Below are positions 8,440 through 16,982 of a DNA stretch of 37,155 nt, in pieces. Location: positions 1 to 37,155 of the forward strand of contig CAKTNP010000020.1 of the NCBI GenBank assembly GCA_934589155.1. Reading direction: 5' to 3'. The stretch comes from an uncultured Oscillospiraceae bacterium (lineage in GTDB: Bacteria > Bacillota > Clostridia > Oscillospirales > Oscillospiraceae). Within the stretch, counting starts at the first letter, position 1; each line of letters starts with the position of its first letter. Both the position numbers and the translations under genes were made by a program. The notes beneath the pieces were generated by a model. It saw nothing but the letters and a program-made list of their open reading frames with translations, was not told the DNA's origin and ran no database searches.

Positions 8440-9536
8440 TGGAAAAGGCAAAGAAAAACAACAGCAAGTTCTATGCTTTCCTGGTCAGACACTTTGAGAT
8501 CGTCCGTTCCGCTTTCGCCGTAGCACTTGCAATGATTGTGATCGGCATCATCGTGTTCTCTACCAGCAAGCAGCCGAAAGATGTGCTGTACTACTTCTTT
8601 ATTGGTCCCTTCACCTCCGTCCGGCGCATGGGCTCTATTCTGCAGATGTTTGTTCCCTATCTGTTCTGCGGCATGGGCATGATGATGATGCAGCGGGCCA
8701 ATAAGTTCAATATGTGTATTGACGGCGCATTCTACATCGCCATGGCCCTGACGTCTGTGGCCGCATTGAAGATGAACCTTCCGGTTATCCTGCTGCCGAT
8801 CGCATGTATGCTGGTTGGCACGCTGGCCGGCACGGCAACGGCGGCCATTCCTGCAACGCTGAACTACAAGTTCAACGCTCATATCGTGGTGTGCTCTCTG
8901 ATGCTCAACTACGTGATGCAGTACCTCGGTCGCTGGATCCTCCTGTTCAAGATCAACGATCCTACTCTGACCTACACCGGATCTTATGTATTCCCGGATG
9001 AGGCCGTTCTCAGCAAAATTATTCCGAAAACCAGCGTGCACTCCGGCTTGATCATTGCTTTGGTTTCCTTCGCGGTGATCTGGTTCATTGTCAAGAAAAC
9101 GAGCCTGGGCTACTCCATCACCCAGGTGGGCAACAACCCCGAATACGCCAGAGCCTGCGGTATGAACGTTTCCAAGATTGCAATCGTCTCCCAGCTTATC
9201 GGCGGCGCGCTGTGCGGCCTGGGCGGTGCGGTGGAGGTTCTGGGTACCTTCGGCCAGTTCAAATCCGCGGCCCTGTTGGGCTACGGCGGCTATGGATTGC
9301 TGATCTCTGTGGTCGGTAAGAATGATCCTGTGAAGGTGTTCTTTGCGGCACTGCTGATCGCCTATCTGCGTGCAGGTTCCGCATTGATGAATGCGAATAC
9401 GGACATTCCTCTGGAAGTGGCGGACGTTTTGCAGGGTCTGCTGGTTATCTTCCTGGCAGCTTCCATGCTATTGGCGAAAACCAAGCACAGATGGCTTATC
9501 AAGACCTCTGAGGTCAAGGAAGGAGAGGCTGCGTAA
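8439..9536 (+). CDS. ABC transporter permease, nucleoside type (YufP-like)
   Basis: 365 residues with about nine hydrophobic segments; the N-terminal cytoplasmic stretch (MEKAKKNNSKFYAF) precedes the first helix. The cytoplasmic loop GYSITQVGNNPEYARACGMN is the family's ATPase-contact region, followed by a Gly-rich helix (GGALCGLGGAVEVLG). It forms the membrane channel with the next gene product. The start overlaps the ATPase stop by one base and the stop overlaps the next start in the same way. Confidence 0.9.
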   Translation: MEKAKKNNSKFYAFLVRHFEIVRSAFAVALAMIVIGIIVFSTSKQPKDVLYYFFIGPFTSVRRMGSILQMFVPYLFCGMGMMMMQRANKFNMCIDGAFYIAMALTSVAALKMNLPVILLPIACMLVGTLAGTATAAIPATLNYKFNAHIVVCSLMLNYVMQYLGRWILLFKINDPTLTYTGSYVFPDEAVLSKIIPKTSVHSGLIIALVSFAVIWFIVKKTSLGYSITQVGNNPEYARACGMNVSKIAIVSQLIGGALCGLGGAVEVLGTFGQFKSAALLGYGGYGLLISVVGKNDPVKVFFAALLIAYLRAGSALMNANTDIPLEVADVLQGLLVIFLAASMLLAKTKHRWLIKTSEVKEGEAA

Positions 9537-10450
9537 TGCTGACAACTGCCATTATCACCAACTATCTGTTCTCCCTGATCCGCATGACGACTCCCTTGGC
9601 CTATGGCTCCATGGGCGCAGTCATTTCCAAGCAGGCCGGTACGAATAACCTGGCAATCGAGGCAACCATGCTCATGTCCTCTATGGTTGCCGTGGGCACC
9701 AGCGTATATGTGGGAAGCCCCTGGATCGCCCTGGCCATCGGTTGCTTGACCGGTGTGCTGGTATCCTTGTTCCTGGCCATGATGTTCCTGAAGTATAAGT
9801 CCGATTCTGCCATGACCGGTATCTCTCTGAATACGGTGGCTACGGGCCTGGCGATGTTTATCCCCTTGATTTGGTTTGGCTCCAAGGGCGCCATTCAGAA
9901 CCAGCCTACCCTTCGGTTTCCCTCTGTGGACATTCCTCTGCTAAAGGACATTCCCTATGTAGGCGATGTGCTCAGTGGACACTGCGTGCTGACTTATCTT
10001 GCGGTAGTCGTGGTGTTTTTGGTGTGGTTTCTGCTGTTTAAGACCCCATTGGGGCTGCGGATTCGGGCTGCCGGTGAAAACGCGGACGCGGCGACCTCCG
10101 TGGGCGTCAACGTCTATCACACCAAGCTCATTTCCTTCGTGTTCACAGGTATCGTCTGCGGTTTTGCCGGCGCCTACATGAGCATGTACTATGTTTCTTG
10201 GTTTTCCTATGGCTTGATCGCCGGACGCGGCTTCGTATGCGTATCCATCAGCAATCTGACCGGCGGCCGTCCCTGGTCCAGCTACCTTGTGGCCTTCGCC
10301 TTCGGCGCCATCGACGCTTTGGCAATGAATTTGCAGAGTATTGCTGCTGTCCCGGCGGAGCTGCTACAGCTGCTGCCGTACCTGGCGACCATCATCGGCG
10401 TTACACTGGTGGGCTATTTTGAAAACCAGCGAATGAAGAAAGAACAATAA
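9536..10450 (+). CDS. ABC transporter permease, nucleoside type (YufQ-like)
   Basis: 304 residues, shorter than its partner as is usual for the second permease of this system. LAYGSMGAVISKQAGTNNLA near the N terminus and LRIRAAGENADAATSVGVNV in the cytoplasmic coupling loop are the characteristic stretches. It completes the BMP receptor / ATPase / two-permease importer. Confidence 0.9.
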   Translation: MLTTAIITNYLFSLIRMTTPLAYGSMGAVISKQAGTNNLAIEATMLMSSMVAVGTSVYVGSPWIALAIGCLTGVLVSLFLAMMFLKYKSDSAMTGISLNTVATGLAMFIPLIWFGSKGAIQNQPTLRFPSVDIPLLKDIPYVGDVLSGHCVLTYLAVVVVFLVWFLLFKTPLGLRIRAAGENADAATSVGVNVYHTKLISFVFTGIVCGFAGAYMSMYYVSWFSYGLIAGRGFVCVSISNLTGGRPWSSYLVAFAFGAIDALAMNLQSIAAVPAELLQLLPYLATIIGVTLVGYFENQRMKKEQ

Positions 10451-10473
10451 GATCTTTTTCATGTTCTCCACAG

Positions 10474-10503
10474 CATCCGGGCCGTACCTTTGCGGCCCGG
10501 ATG
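10474..10503 (+). other. Intercistronic hairpin after the ABC permeases
   Basis: A perfect 11-bp stem (10474-10484 with 10493-10503) surrounds an 8-base loop. No T-run follows, so it may be a weak terminator or stabilising 3' end ahead of the MFS gene. Confidence 0.55.
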
Positions 10504-10531
10504 ACTCACTCAATGGGGAGAGAAAACAAGA

Positions 10532-11797
10532 ATGATATCCACGGAACTGACCTGTGCCGAGAGGACACTGAGGAAAAGAGCCATTCGAGATCAGTTTGCC
10601 CTGTGCGGGATGCAGGCAACCTACTGGTCCGTTGTCACCATGCAGTCCAGCTTTCTGATTTCCTTTTTGAAGCAGAATGGATACAGCACGGATCTGACCG
10701 CTTTGATCGTGTTTCTCAATGCCATTGCGAACCTGATCGCCCAGCCTCTTTGGGGCTATCTGTCCGATGCAAGGCTGGGGATTAAGCGCGTCATACTCTG
10801 CTGCCTGGGATTGTCTATTCCGGCGCTGGCGCTGATGCCGGCGGCGGTGAGCTCTATTGCCTTTACGGTGGTACTGAATCTGCTGTATTCAGCTTTCAGC
10901 CAGCCGCTTCAGGGGTTGACGGATGCAGTCACCAATCTTTCGTCCCTGCGAAACAAATATGTGACCTATGGGATCACAAGAGGCATTGGATCGCTGACGG
11001 CGGCGGTGACCAGCCTGTTTATTGGCAGCCTTCTAAATATCACGGGCATAGAGTCTCTGTTTTACATCAATGCAGGTATGTTGCTCCTGGCCTTTTTGAT
11101 GATGCTCCTGTTTTCCGGTGTGTCCTACGGCATTGCAGGCGGAACGGAGATCCCCCGCAGGCAGGAGAGTATTTCCATCCGTTATGCGGCCAATACGCTG
11201 ATCCGGTACTGGCCTTATGTGCTCTTGGTTTTGAGCAATACCCTGATCAACGTCAGCAACCGCCTGGCACATCTGTTTGTTCCCATCTTGATCGATGAGA
11301 TGAACGGTACCAATGGCGATTTGGGTATGGCGCTGTTTCTCAACTGTATTCTGATGGCGCCCTGTATGGTAGTCCACGGCATGATGATGAGGAGGGGAAT
11401 CAAAAACCATTGGCCCTATATTGCAGCGGGCGTATTCATGTGCCTGCGAGTGATCGCAATGGCCCTTTGCCATTCTCTGCGTGCAGTAGTGTCGGTACAG
11501 ATTCTGCAATCCTTCGGCTATGGACTGCTCCAACCGGCTATGGTGCGGGCGGTGAGCGATGTTTCTCCGCTGAAGCTACGGGCAACGGCGATCTCCCTGG
11601 CAACGGCATTCCAGATTGTGTTCAGCACCCTGCTGGGGAACAATCTGGGGAGTGCCTGTGCCGACGTATTTGGAAGAGATGTGACCTTTGTGGGCGGCGC
11701 CCTGCTTTCTTTCCTGGGCATCCTTTTATACTTGCCTGTTATGAAGGCGGAGGCGTCCGGCACCCACGCAACAAAAAAGGAGGAAAAACTATGCTGA
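10532..11797 (+). CDS. Major facilitator superfamily transporter
   Basis: 421 residues with about twelve hydrophobic helices. The loop between helices 2 and 3 carries the MFS-type signature (WGYLSDARLGIKRVIL). The second half has DLGMALFLNCILMAPCMVV and FGYGLLQPAMVRAVSDVSPLKLRATAISLATAF, which resembles the LacY/nucleoside-symporter side of the superfamily, but I cannot assign a substrate. GGGGAG at 10514-10519 is a somewhat distant ribosome binding site for ATG 10532. Its last codons overlap the start of the acetamidase gene by 7 bases, so the two are translated together. It may import a related compound or export the free base left after nucleoside cleavage. Confidence 0.8.
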   Translation: MISTELTCAERTLRKRAIRDQFALCGMQATYWSVVTMQSSFLISFLKQNGYSTDLTALIVFLNAIANLIAQPLWGYLSDARLGIKRVILCCLGLSIPALALMPAAVSSIAFTVVLNLLYSAFSQPLQGLTDAVTNLSSLRNKYVTYGITRGIGSLTAAVTSLFIGSLLNITGIESLFYINAGMLLLAFLMMLLFSGVSYGIAGGTEIPRRQESISIRYAANTLIRYWPYVLLVLSNTLINVSNRLAHLFVPILIDEMNGTNGDLGMALFLNCILMAPCMVVHGMMMRRGIKNHWPYIAAGVFMCLRVIAMALCHSLRAVVSVQILQSFGYGLLQPAMVRAVSDVSPLKLRATAISLATAFQIVFSTLLGNNLGSACADVFGRDVTFVGGALLSFLGILLYLPVMKAEASGTHATKKEEKLC

Positions 11798-12681
11798 CAA
11801 TCACAAATGAAAGCGTGCACCGGGCCATGTCAGCCGAAATCCCCCCCGCGGCAGTCTGCGACCCTGGAAAGAGTGTGCGATTTATAACGCTGGACGCCCT
11901 GGGCGGTCAGTTTGTTGATGACAATAACCCCATTATTGATGAAGACAAGGCAGGAAACCCCTCTACGGGTCCTTTGTATGTGAACGGGGCGGAGCCCGGA
12001 GATATGCTGAAGATTACGGTGGAACAGATCCGTCTGCCCAACGTGATGTCCATGACGACGGCACCGAAAGCCGGAGTGTTCGGAGATGAGATTCCGGAAT
12101 TGAAGCGGAAGCTGTACCGGGTGGAGGACGGCATGGTCTGGTTCAATGACCGGCTGCGGCTCCCGGTCCACCCCATGTTGGGCGTGATCGGCGTGGCGCC
12201 ACAGGAAGGGTCCATTGGTACATCCTACCCTGGTGAGCACGGGGGAAACATGGACTGCAAGCGGATCACCCAGGGCTCTGTGCTCTACATTCCTGTGTTT
12301 CACCCTGGCGGACTGCTTTTCGTAGGCGATGTGCATGCGCTGATGGGAGATGGAGAGGTCTGCATTTGCGGGGCAGAGACTGCGGCAGAGGTGACCCTGA
12401 AGGTTGAGCTTCAGAAAAAAAGCTACGGGACCTTGTTGCTGCGCAGCGAGGGAAAGGTCATGACCATTTGCTCGGCGCCAACGCTGGATGAGGCAGCGGT
12501 TCTGGCCACCAAGCGTATGCGGAAGATTCTGGAGCAGGAGTTGGGGATGGAGTTCCACGAGTCCTGCCGGATCCTGTCTCTGGTGGGCGATCTGAGGATC
12601 TGCCAGGTGGTGGATCCCCTCATGACCTGCCGTATGGAGGTCCCGGAGTCCGTGTTCCAGGCCTATGGCTATGTTTTTTGA
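11791..12681 (+). CDS. Acetamidase/formamidase family protein
   Basis: 296 residues from ATG 11791, chosen for the strong AAAGGAGG at 11777-11784 and the family-like start (MLTITNESVHRAMS); the upstream part of this open frame lies within the MFS gene and is not coding. Family stretches visible are GPLYVNGAEPGDMLKI, HPMLGVIGVAP, GGNMDCKRITQGSVLYIPV and GGLLFVGDVHALMGDGE, the last two holding expected metal and substrate residues. Known members hydrolyse formamide or acetamide to ammonia and the acid in the cytoplasm. In a nucleoside operon it might remove a small amide formed during base breakdown; that link is speculative. Confidence 0.9.
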   Translation: MLTITNESVHRAMSAEIPPAAVCDPGKSVRFITLDALGGQFVDDNNPIIDEDKAGNPSTGPLYVNGAEPGDMLKITVEQIRLPNVMSMTTAPKAGVFGDEIPELKRKLYRVEDGMVWFNDRLRLPVHPMLGVIGVAPQEGSIGTSYPGEHGGNMDCKRITQGSVLYIPVFHPGGLLFVGDVHALMGDGEVCICGAETAAEVTLKVELQKKSYGTLLLRSEGKVMTICSAPTLDEAAVLATKRMRKILEQELGMEFHESCRILSLVGDLRICQVVDPLMTCRMEVPESVFQAYGYVF

Positions 12682-12702
12682 TGTCAAAATAGGAGAAAGA
12701 CC

Positions 12703-13227
12703 ATGAAAACAACAATTGAGGATCTCATTACCAGAAGAAGCATTCGTAAATACAAGCCGGATCAGATCACACAGGAGGAGTTGGACACGGTGCTGCTTGC
12801 GGGCACCTATGCGCCTACGGCCCTGAACCGCCAGTCCCCTCTGCTGGTGGCGGTACAGAACAAGGAGATCCGGGACGAGATCTCTCAGCTCAACAGTTCA
12901 GTGTTTCCCTTGGAGCGCCCCGGGGATCCCTTCTACGGTGCCCCTACGGTGATCGTGGTGTTTGCTGACAGCACCTTCAAAAACGGTGTGAAGGACGCCA
13001 GCCTGGTTATGGGCAATTTGCTCAACGCGGCCCACGCCATTGGCCTGGGATCTTGCTGGATTGATCGGGCCTATGAGGTGTTCCAAACACAGGAGGGGAA
13101 GGCCCTGATGAAACAGTGGGGCATTGACGAGAAATACGTCGGTGTAGGCAATTGTATTTTGGGCTATCCGGACCAGGAGGTTCCCACCGCCGCTCGGAAA
13201 GAGGGGTATGTGCGCAAAATCCTGTGA
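12703..13227 (+). CDS. Nitroreductase-family flavoprotein
   Basis: 174 residues, at the short end of the family. The N-terminal RRSIRKYKPDQIT motif with Arg11/Arg12/Ser13/Arg15 binds the FMN phosphate, and APTALNRQSPLLVAV plus GLGSCWIDRAYEV are further family patterns. Such proteins are FMN-dependent NAD(P)H oxidoreductases acting on nitro compounds, quinones, flavins or unsaturated rings. AGGAG lies 8 bases before the ATG. It is the last gene of the cluster, 21 bp after the acetamidase gene. The natural substrate is not predictable. Confidence 0.88.
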   Translation: MKTTIEDLITRRSIRKYKPDQITQEELDTVLLAGTYAPTALNRQSPLLVAVQNKEIRDEISQLNSSVFPLERPGDPFYGAPTVIVVFADSTFKNGVKDASLVMGNLLNAAHAIGLGSCWIDRAYEVFQTQEGKALMKQWGIDEKYVGVGNCILGYPDQEVPTAARKEGYVRKIL

Positions 13228-13351
13228 TCCGCTGCGGCTAACGGTGGGGCATTTCTGCCTCACCACAGAAGCACTCTGAAATGGGAAGAGCAGAAGATTT
13301 TGAATCCCGGTTTCCACAAAACAGCCCCGGAGCCATGAAAGTAAGGGATAA

Positions 13352-13387
13352 CAAACGGGAGACTCACAAGTGTGAGTCTCCCGTTTG
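13352..13387. terminator. Long perfect hairpin between convergent genes
   Basis: A 17-bp perfect inverted repeat (13352-13368 with 13371-13387) lies between the nitroreductase gene and the convergent glycosylase gene. It has no long T-run on either side but is well placed as a bidirectional terminator. A weaker 9-bp hairpin with one G-T pair is at 13243-13264. Confidence 0.6.
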
Positions 13388-13484
13388 CTGCCGCTTATGG
13401 GCAATGCGCTTAAAGCACCGGGTAAAATAAAGCGCAAGCCTGGCTCCATGGAATTGCAAGGTCAGGCTCTGGGCTTTTTCCGCT

Positions 13485-14114
13485 TTAGGGCTTTGGATCC
13501 CGCAGTTCCGGGATCGCACCGCCGGCCACAGCCCAAAAATACAGGCTGGCCACACTGCAATAAGGGTGAAAACGGCGGCGGTATTTCTCGAAAAGCTCCC
13601 GACTGATTTTCTGGTGATGATAGACCATTCGCAGTCCCCGCTGAATGGCTAGGTCGCCAAAGCTGAAAATGTCGGGGCGCCGGAGACAGAACAGCAGAAT
13701 CATTTCCGCTGTCCAGACACCAATGCCCTTGAGGTCGGTTAGGGCCAGGATGGCGTCGGCGTCGGGCATATGAGCCACCTCGTCCAGATCAAAGGCGCCT
13801 GTGTGGACCCTTTGAGCGAAATCTGTAATGTACTCCGCTTTTCGGAAGGTCATGCCCATGGATTGGAGTTTGGGGACTCCCGCCTGCAGGATGGTCCCGG
13901 CATTCACCTGGCCCAGGGACTCCTGGCAGCGGCGCCAAACGGTGGCCTGGGCCTTGGTGGAGATCTGCTGGCCGATAATGTGATGAATGACAGAGGAGAA
14001 GAGATCCGGGTCCACGGCCCGGTGGATAGGTCCGATGCGGTCTATGACATCGCATAGCTTTTTGTCCTTCTGCCGCAGATAGGAAATCTCTGTTTCGCCG
14101 TATTCAAAGTACAT
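13485..14114 (-). CDS. DNA-3-methyladenine glycosylase II, AlkA type (HhH-GPD superfamily)
   Basis: 209 residues from the ATG at 14114, supported by GGGAGGTGCG immediately upstream on this strand; the open frame upstream has no such signal. The helix-hairpin-helix is near residues 125-145 (LTDLKGIGVWTAEMILLF) and the catalytic Asp is Asp154 in SFGDLAIQRGL. The sequence SVIHHIIGQQISTKAQATVW is also typical. It excises alkylated purines during base excision repair. Compared with E. coli AlkA it lacks the N-terminal beta domain, a common short form in Firmicutes. A -10-like TATAAT occurs at 14151-14156 on this strand. Confidence 0.92.
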   Translation of the reverse strand: MYFEYGETEISYLRQKDKKLCDVIDRIGPIHRAVDPDLFSSVIHHIIGQQISTKAQATVWRRCQESLGQVNAGTILQAGVPKLQSMGMTFRKAEYITDFAQRVHTGAFDLDEVAHMPDADAILALTDLKGIGVWTAEMILLFCLRRPDIFSFGDLAIQRGLRMVYHHQKISRELFEKYRRRFHPYCSVASLYFWAVAGGAIPELRDPKP

Positions 14115-14320
14115 TCTGCGCACCTCCCACTGGCTGCCTATTTTGCCTCCATTATATCCCGGCTTGCCCCGAAAAGCTATCTGAATTATATGAAATGTTT
14201 GTGCCGCCCGACAAAACACGCAGACATGGCTTGACCCCCAAAAAGGACAAACTGTGGGCCGCTGGGGCGGCGCATTTGGACGGGCCCAGGCGAATAGAAT
14301 TGCAAACAGGAGGTGAGGGA

Positions 14321-14728
14321 ATGATCTCTGCCGCTGTTTGGATGGTTTTCAGCAGTATGCTCTATTCCCTGCGGCTGGACACCGGCAGCTTCCCCAAACC
14401 CCTGACCGCCAAGGAGGAGCAGGAGTATCTGCTCCGGGCGGGGCAGGGGGATCTGGAGGCCCGGAATATACTCATCGAACGAAATCTTCGCCTGGTGGCC
14501 CACATTATGAAGAAATACTACACGGCCTCGGCGGATCAGGAGGATCTGATCTCCATTGGCACCATTGGGCTCATTAAGGGGATCTCGACCTTTGACGGCA
14601 GTAAGGGGGCAAGGCTGGCGACCTATGCGGCCAGGTGCATAGAAAATGCTATACTAACACAAACGCGTCTTTTGAGGGTAACTCGGAAACCGGGACCCCA
14701 AAAGACGCGTTTTGGTGCGTTTTTATGA
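14321..14728 (+). pseudogene. sigK: Truncated sigma-K-type sporulation sigma factor (5' half only)
   Basis: The frame encodes 135 residues, but only the first ~112 resemble pro-sigma-K. They comprise a hydrophobic pro-sequence (MISAAVWMVFSSMLY), SFPKPLTAKEEQEYLL, then region 2 (ARNILIERNLRLVAHIMKKY, DLISIGTIGLIKGI, LATYAARCIENAIL). From residue 113 the protein departs from the family and stops at 14728, so regions 3 and 4, needed for -35 recognition, are missing. The ribosome binding site AGGAGG (14308-14313) is intact. The break falls at the conserved ENE-I-L codons where skin elements split sigK in Bacillus and Clostridioides. No 3' half occurs in the window. Either this is the left end of a sigK-intervening element or a decayed remnant. 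Confidence 0.85.
14661..14720 (+). terminator. Structured hairpin directly after the sigK break
   Basis: A perfect 14-bp outer stem (14661-14674 with 14699-14712) encloses inner helices GGGT/ACCC (14676-14679, 14695-14698) and CGG/CCG around AAA. T-rich sequence follows (TTTTGGTGCGTTTTT). An extended -10-like TGCTATACT sits just before it at 14647-14655. It could be a terminator or a very short structured RNA. Confidence 0.5.
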
Positions 14729-15150
14729 AAATTTCTGCCCCGTTTTGTGCAACGAGCAGCGGTACATCCGCAAGCATAGGGCAAGGGGATGGAGATGGCA
14801 GAACACTTCGGCACTGCCGGCAAGTGCCTGCCTGATAAATGAGGCACTGCCATGTGGACCGTTTTTTTACCTGATTTTTACAGAAATCCCCTTTTCGGTT
14901 TTCCAATTGTGGGCTAGAATGATGTCATGTTTTGTAGGAGATGCACAAAAGAGACGGGCGCAAGCTGGCGGACATCCCTTAAAATCAGGCAGGTTTCACA
15001 ATTTGCAGATTTCATGAAAAAAGGGATTGAACTTTTGCTCACATTGTGTTACAAATTACGCATGATGTACTACGGACGAGGAACAAAAGCCTACGAGCCG
15101 TGGACTATTTGAACGGTTTGCGTTTCTCTCGAACCACGGAATTTCTAGCG
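14729..15150 (+). promoter_or_regulatory. Gene-free stretch with a hairpin and a promoter candidate
   Basis: I find no supportable gene here. A bulged hairpin occupies 14819-14851 (GTGCCT/AGGCAC core). TTGAAC at 15027-15032, a 17-bp spacer and TACAAA at 15050-15055 are the best promoter candidate for the sugar ABC operon that follows. TAGAAT at 14915-14920 is a second, weaker -10 candidate. Confidence 0.4.
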
Positions 15151-15167
15151 AAAGGGGAAATTTCCCA

Positions 15168-16082
15168 GTGAAGACAGCATTCAAGGCGCAAAAAGAGGGT
15201 GCCCTCCGTGGCGGCCTTCGGCCCAGGGGGAAAAAGCACCTGAAGATCGCCGCATTCATGGCGCCGATCCTGATTTTTGCCCTGCTTTTTGTGTATTATC
15301 CCTTCCTGAAAACTTTGGTCAACAGCCTGTGCGCCGTCAATGACAAAGGGGAGATCCAGGGCTTTGTGGGTCTGGACAATTTCAAGTATGTCTTTGGCCG
15401 GAACGATTTCAAAAAGGCCCTGAAAAACTCGATCCTTATCACCCTGATCAATGTGCCGGTGACCTTGATCCTCACCATCTCTCTGGCTCTGCTGGCCACG
15501 AAAAAGCGGCCGCTCAGTCCTGTGTACGAGACCATGTTCACCCTGCCGATGTCCATTTCGATGTCTGCGGCCTGTATGATCTTCAAGTCCATGTTCAGCC
15601 CCACGCTGGGATGGGTCAACGCCTTCTTCGGTACGAATCTGGGGTGGTTTGAGAGCAAGGATACAGCCCTTTATACCTGCATCATCCTTACGGTGTGGAT
15701 GGGCGTGGGGTTTGACTTTCTGCTGTTCCAGTCCGCTCTTCGGGGAATTCCGAAGCATGTGATGGAGGCGGCGGAGCTGGACGGCGCCGGCTTCTTTACA
15801 CGGGTGTTCAAAATCCAGCTTCCCATGATCTCCTCTACGGTGTTCTACGTGCTGTGTACCAACACGGTGCTGGCAATGATGACCTCTGGACCTATGATCA
15901 TCATCACCCAGGGAGGCCCCTCCCGGTCCACCACGACCCTAATGTATATGATGTTCGCTTCCGGCTATGGCAGCTCCAACTACGGCCTGGCGGCGGTGGT
16001 GAGTATGGTGGCCTTTGTCCTGACCTTCGGGTTTACCCTTGTGTCGTTTCTGTATGAGCGGAAGAAGGTGTTCTATCAATGA
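15168..16082 (+). CDS. Sugar ABC transporter permease (MalF/UgpA type)
   Basis: 304 residues from GTG 15168; GGGG at 15154-15157 serves as ribosome binding site and overlaps the 12-bp palindrome GGGAAATTTCCC (15155-15166), which might mask it in the mRNA. Six hydrophobic helices are visible, with the EAA loop EAAELDGAGFFTRVFKIQLP contacting the ATPase. This is one of the two inner-membrane subunits of a CUT1 carbohydrate importer. The next gene starts inside its stop codon (ATGA). No ATPase is encoded in the operon. Confidence 0.9.
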   Translation: MKTAFKAQKEGALRGGLRPRGKKHLKIAAFMAPILIFALLFVYYPFLKTLVNSLCAVNDKGEIQGFVGLDNFKYVFGRNDFKKALKNSILITLINVPVTLILTISLALLATKKRPLSPVYETMFTLPMSISMSAACMIFKSMFSPTLGWVNAFFGTNLGWFESKDTALYTCIILTVWMGVGFDFLLFQSALRGIPKHVMEAAELDGAGFFTRVFKIQLPMISSTVFYVLCTNTVLAMMTSGPMIIITQGGPSRSTTTLMYMMFASGYGSSNYGLAAVVSMVAFVLTFGFTLVSFLYERKKVFYQ

Positions 16083-16912
16083 AATATACCACCAAAAAGC
16101 GGGTCGGAGATGTTGTAGTGTCCCTGGTGGCCATCGCCTTGGGCCTGGTGCTGGTGTTTCCTGTGATTTACTGCATCTTTGGCGCCTTCAAAACCCCGGC
16201 CGAATTTTTGTCGCCGAAGCTTCTGCCGGACAGCTTTGCTTATACCCAGAACTTCAAGGATGCCATGCACCAGGCACCGATGCTGCGGTATATGCTGAAC
16301 TCTTTGATCATGGCCACCCTGGGAACCGTGATCCGGCTGGTGTTTTCCATCTGTGCCGCGTTTGCTCTGACCCATTATGAGTTCCGGGGAAAGAACTTTT
16401 GCTTCTTCCTGGTGCTGGGCACTATGATGATGCCCGGAGATACCCTGCTTGTGACAAACTATGTTACCGTTTCCAGGCTGGGGCTGCTGAATACCTATTT
16501 CGGCATGTGCATCACGGGCTTTGTCAGCGCCAGCCAGATGTTCATGCTGCGTCAGCGATTCCTGTCTGTACCCAAAGACCTGCGGTATGCCGCTATGATC
16601 GACGGCTGCGGGGACCTTCGATACATTGCGACTATTCTGATCCCCGTCTGTAAGCCGGTCATTACGACCCTGTTTGTCCAGAGCTTCATCACCTTCTGGA
16701 ATGCATACCTCTGGCCCCTCATTGTTACGGCAAGCGCCCCCAATATGCGTACCATTATGGTGGGTATTACAAAGCTGAACTCCTGGGAGGATACCAATTA
16801 CCAGCTGGTGCTGGCCGGTGTGACCATTTCCCTGATCCCGTCCTTTCTCCTGTTTATCATCATGCGGAGGAACATGTCCAAGGGCGGTATGGATGGCAGC
16901 CTCGTAGGCTGA
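16079..16912 (+). CDS. Sugar ABC transporter permease (MalG/UgpE type)
   Basis: 277 residues with six helices and the short N-terminal cytoplasmic tail (MKYTTKKRVGD) typical of MalG-type partners. The EAA loop reads AAMIDGCGDLRYIATILIPVC. The C terminus (RRNMSKGGMDGSLVG) is the standard family ending. Its ATG overlaps the upstream stop codon, giving translational coupling. Confidence 0.9.
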   Translation: MKYTTKKRVGDVVVSLVAIALGLVLVFPVIYCIFGAFKTPAEFLSPKLLPDSFAYTQNFKDAMHQAPMLRYMLNSLIMATLGTVIRLVFSICAAFALTHYEFRGKNFCFFLVLGTMMMPGDTLLVTNYVTVSRLGLLNTYFGMCITGFVSASQMFMLRQRFLSVPKDLRYAAMIDGCGDLRYIATILIPVCKPVITTLFVQSFITFWNAYLWPLIVTASAPNMRTIMVGITKLNSWEDTNYQLVLAGVTISLIPSFLLFIIMRRNMSKGGMDGSLVG

Positions 16913-16923
16913 TTCGCATTCCC

Positions 16924-16945
16924 GGGCGGGAAGATCCCGCCCTTT
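16924..16945 (+). other. Hairpin between permease and receptor genes
   Basis: An 8-bp G+C-rich stem (16924-16931 with 16935-16942) with a 3-base loop is followed by only three T residues. It is a candidate partial terminator or stability element. Confidence 0.5.
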
Positions 16946-16982
16946 GGAATAAAACAAACAAACGATAGGGAGGATTCCGAAT

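Noticed and set aside
14712..15017. 101-residue frame as the missing sigK 3' half
   Set aside because: It lacks the region 3 and 4 motifs of sigma factors and has no ribosome binding site or known domain.
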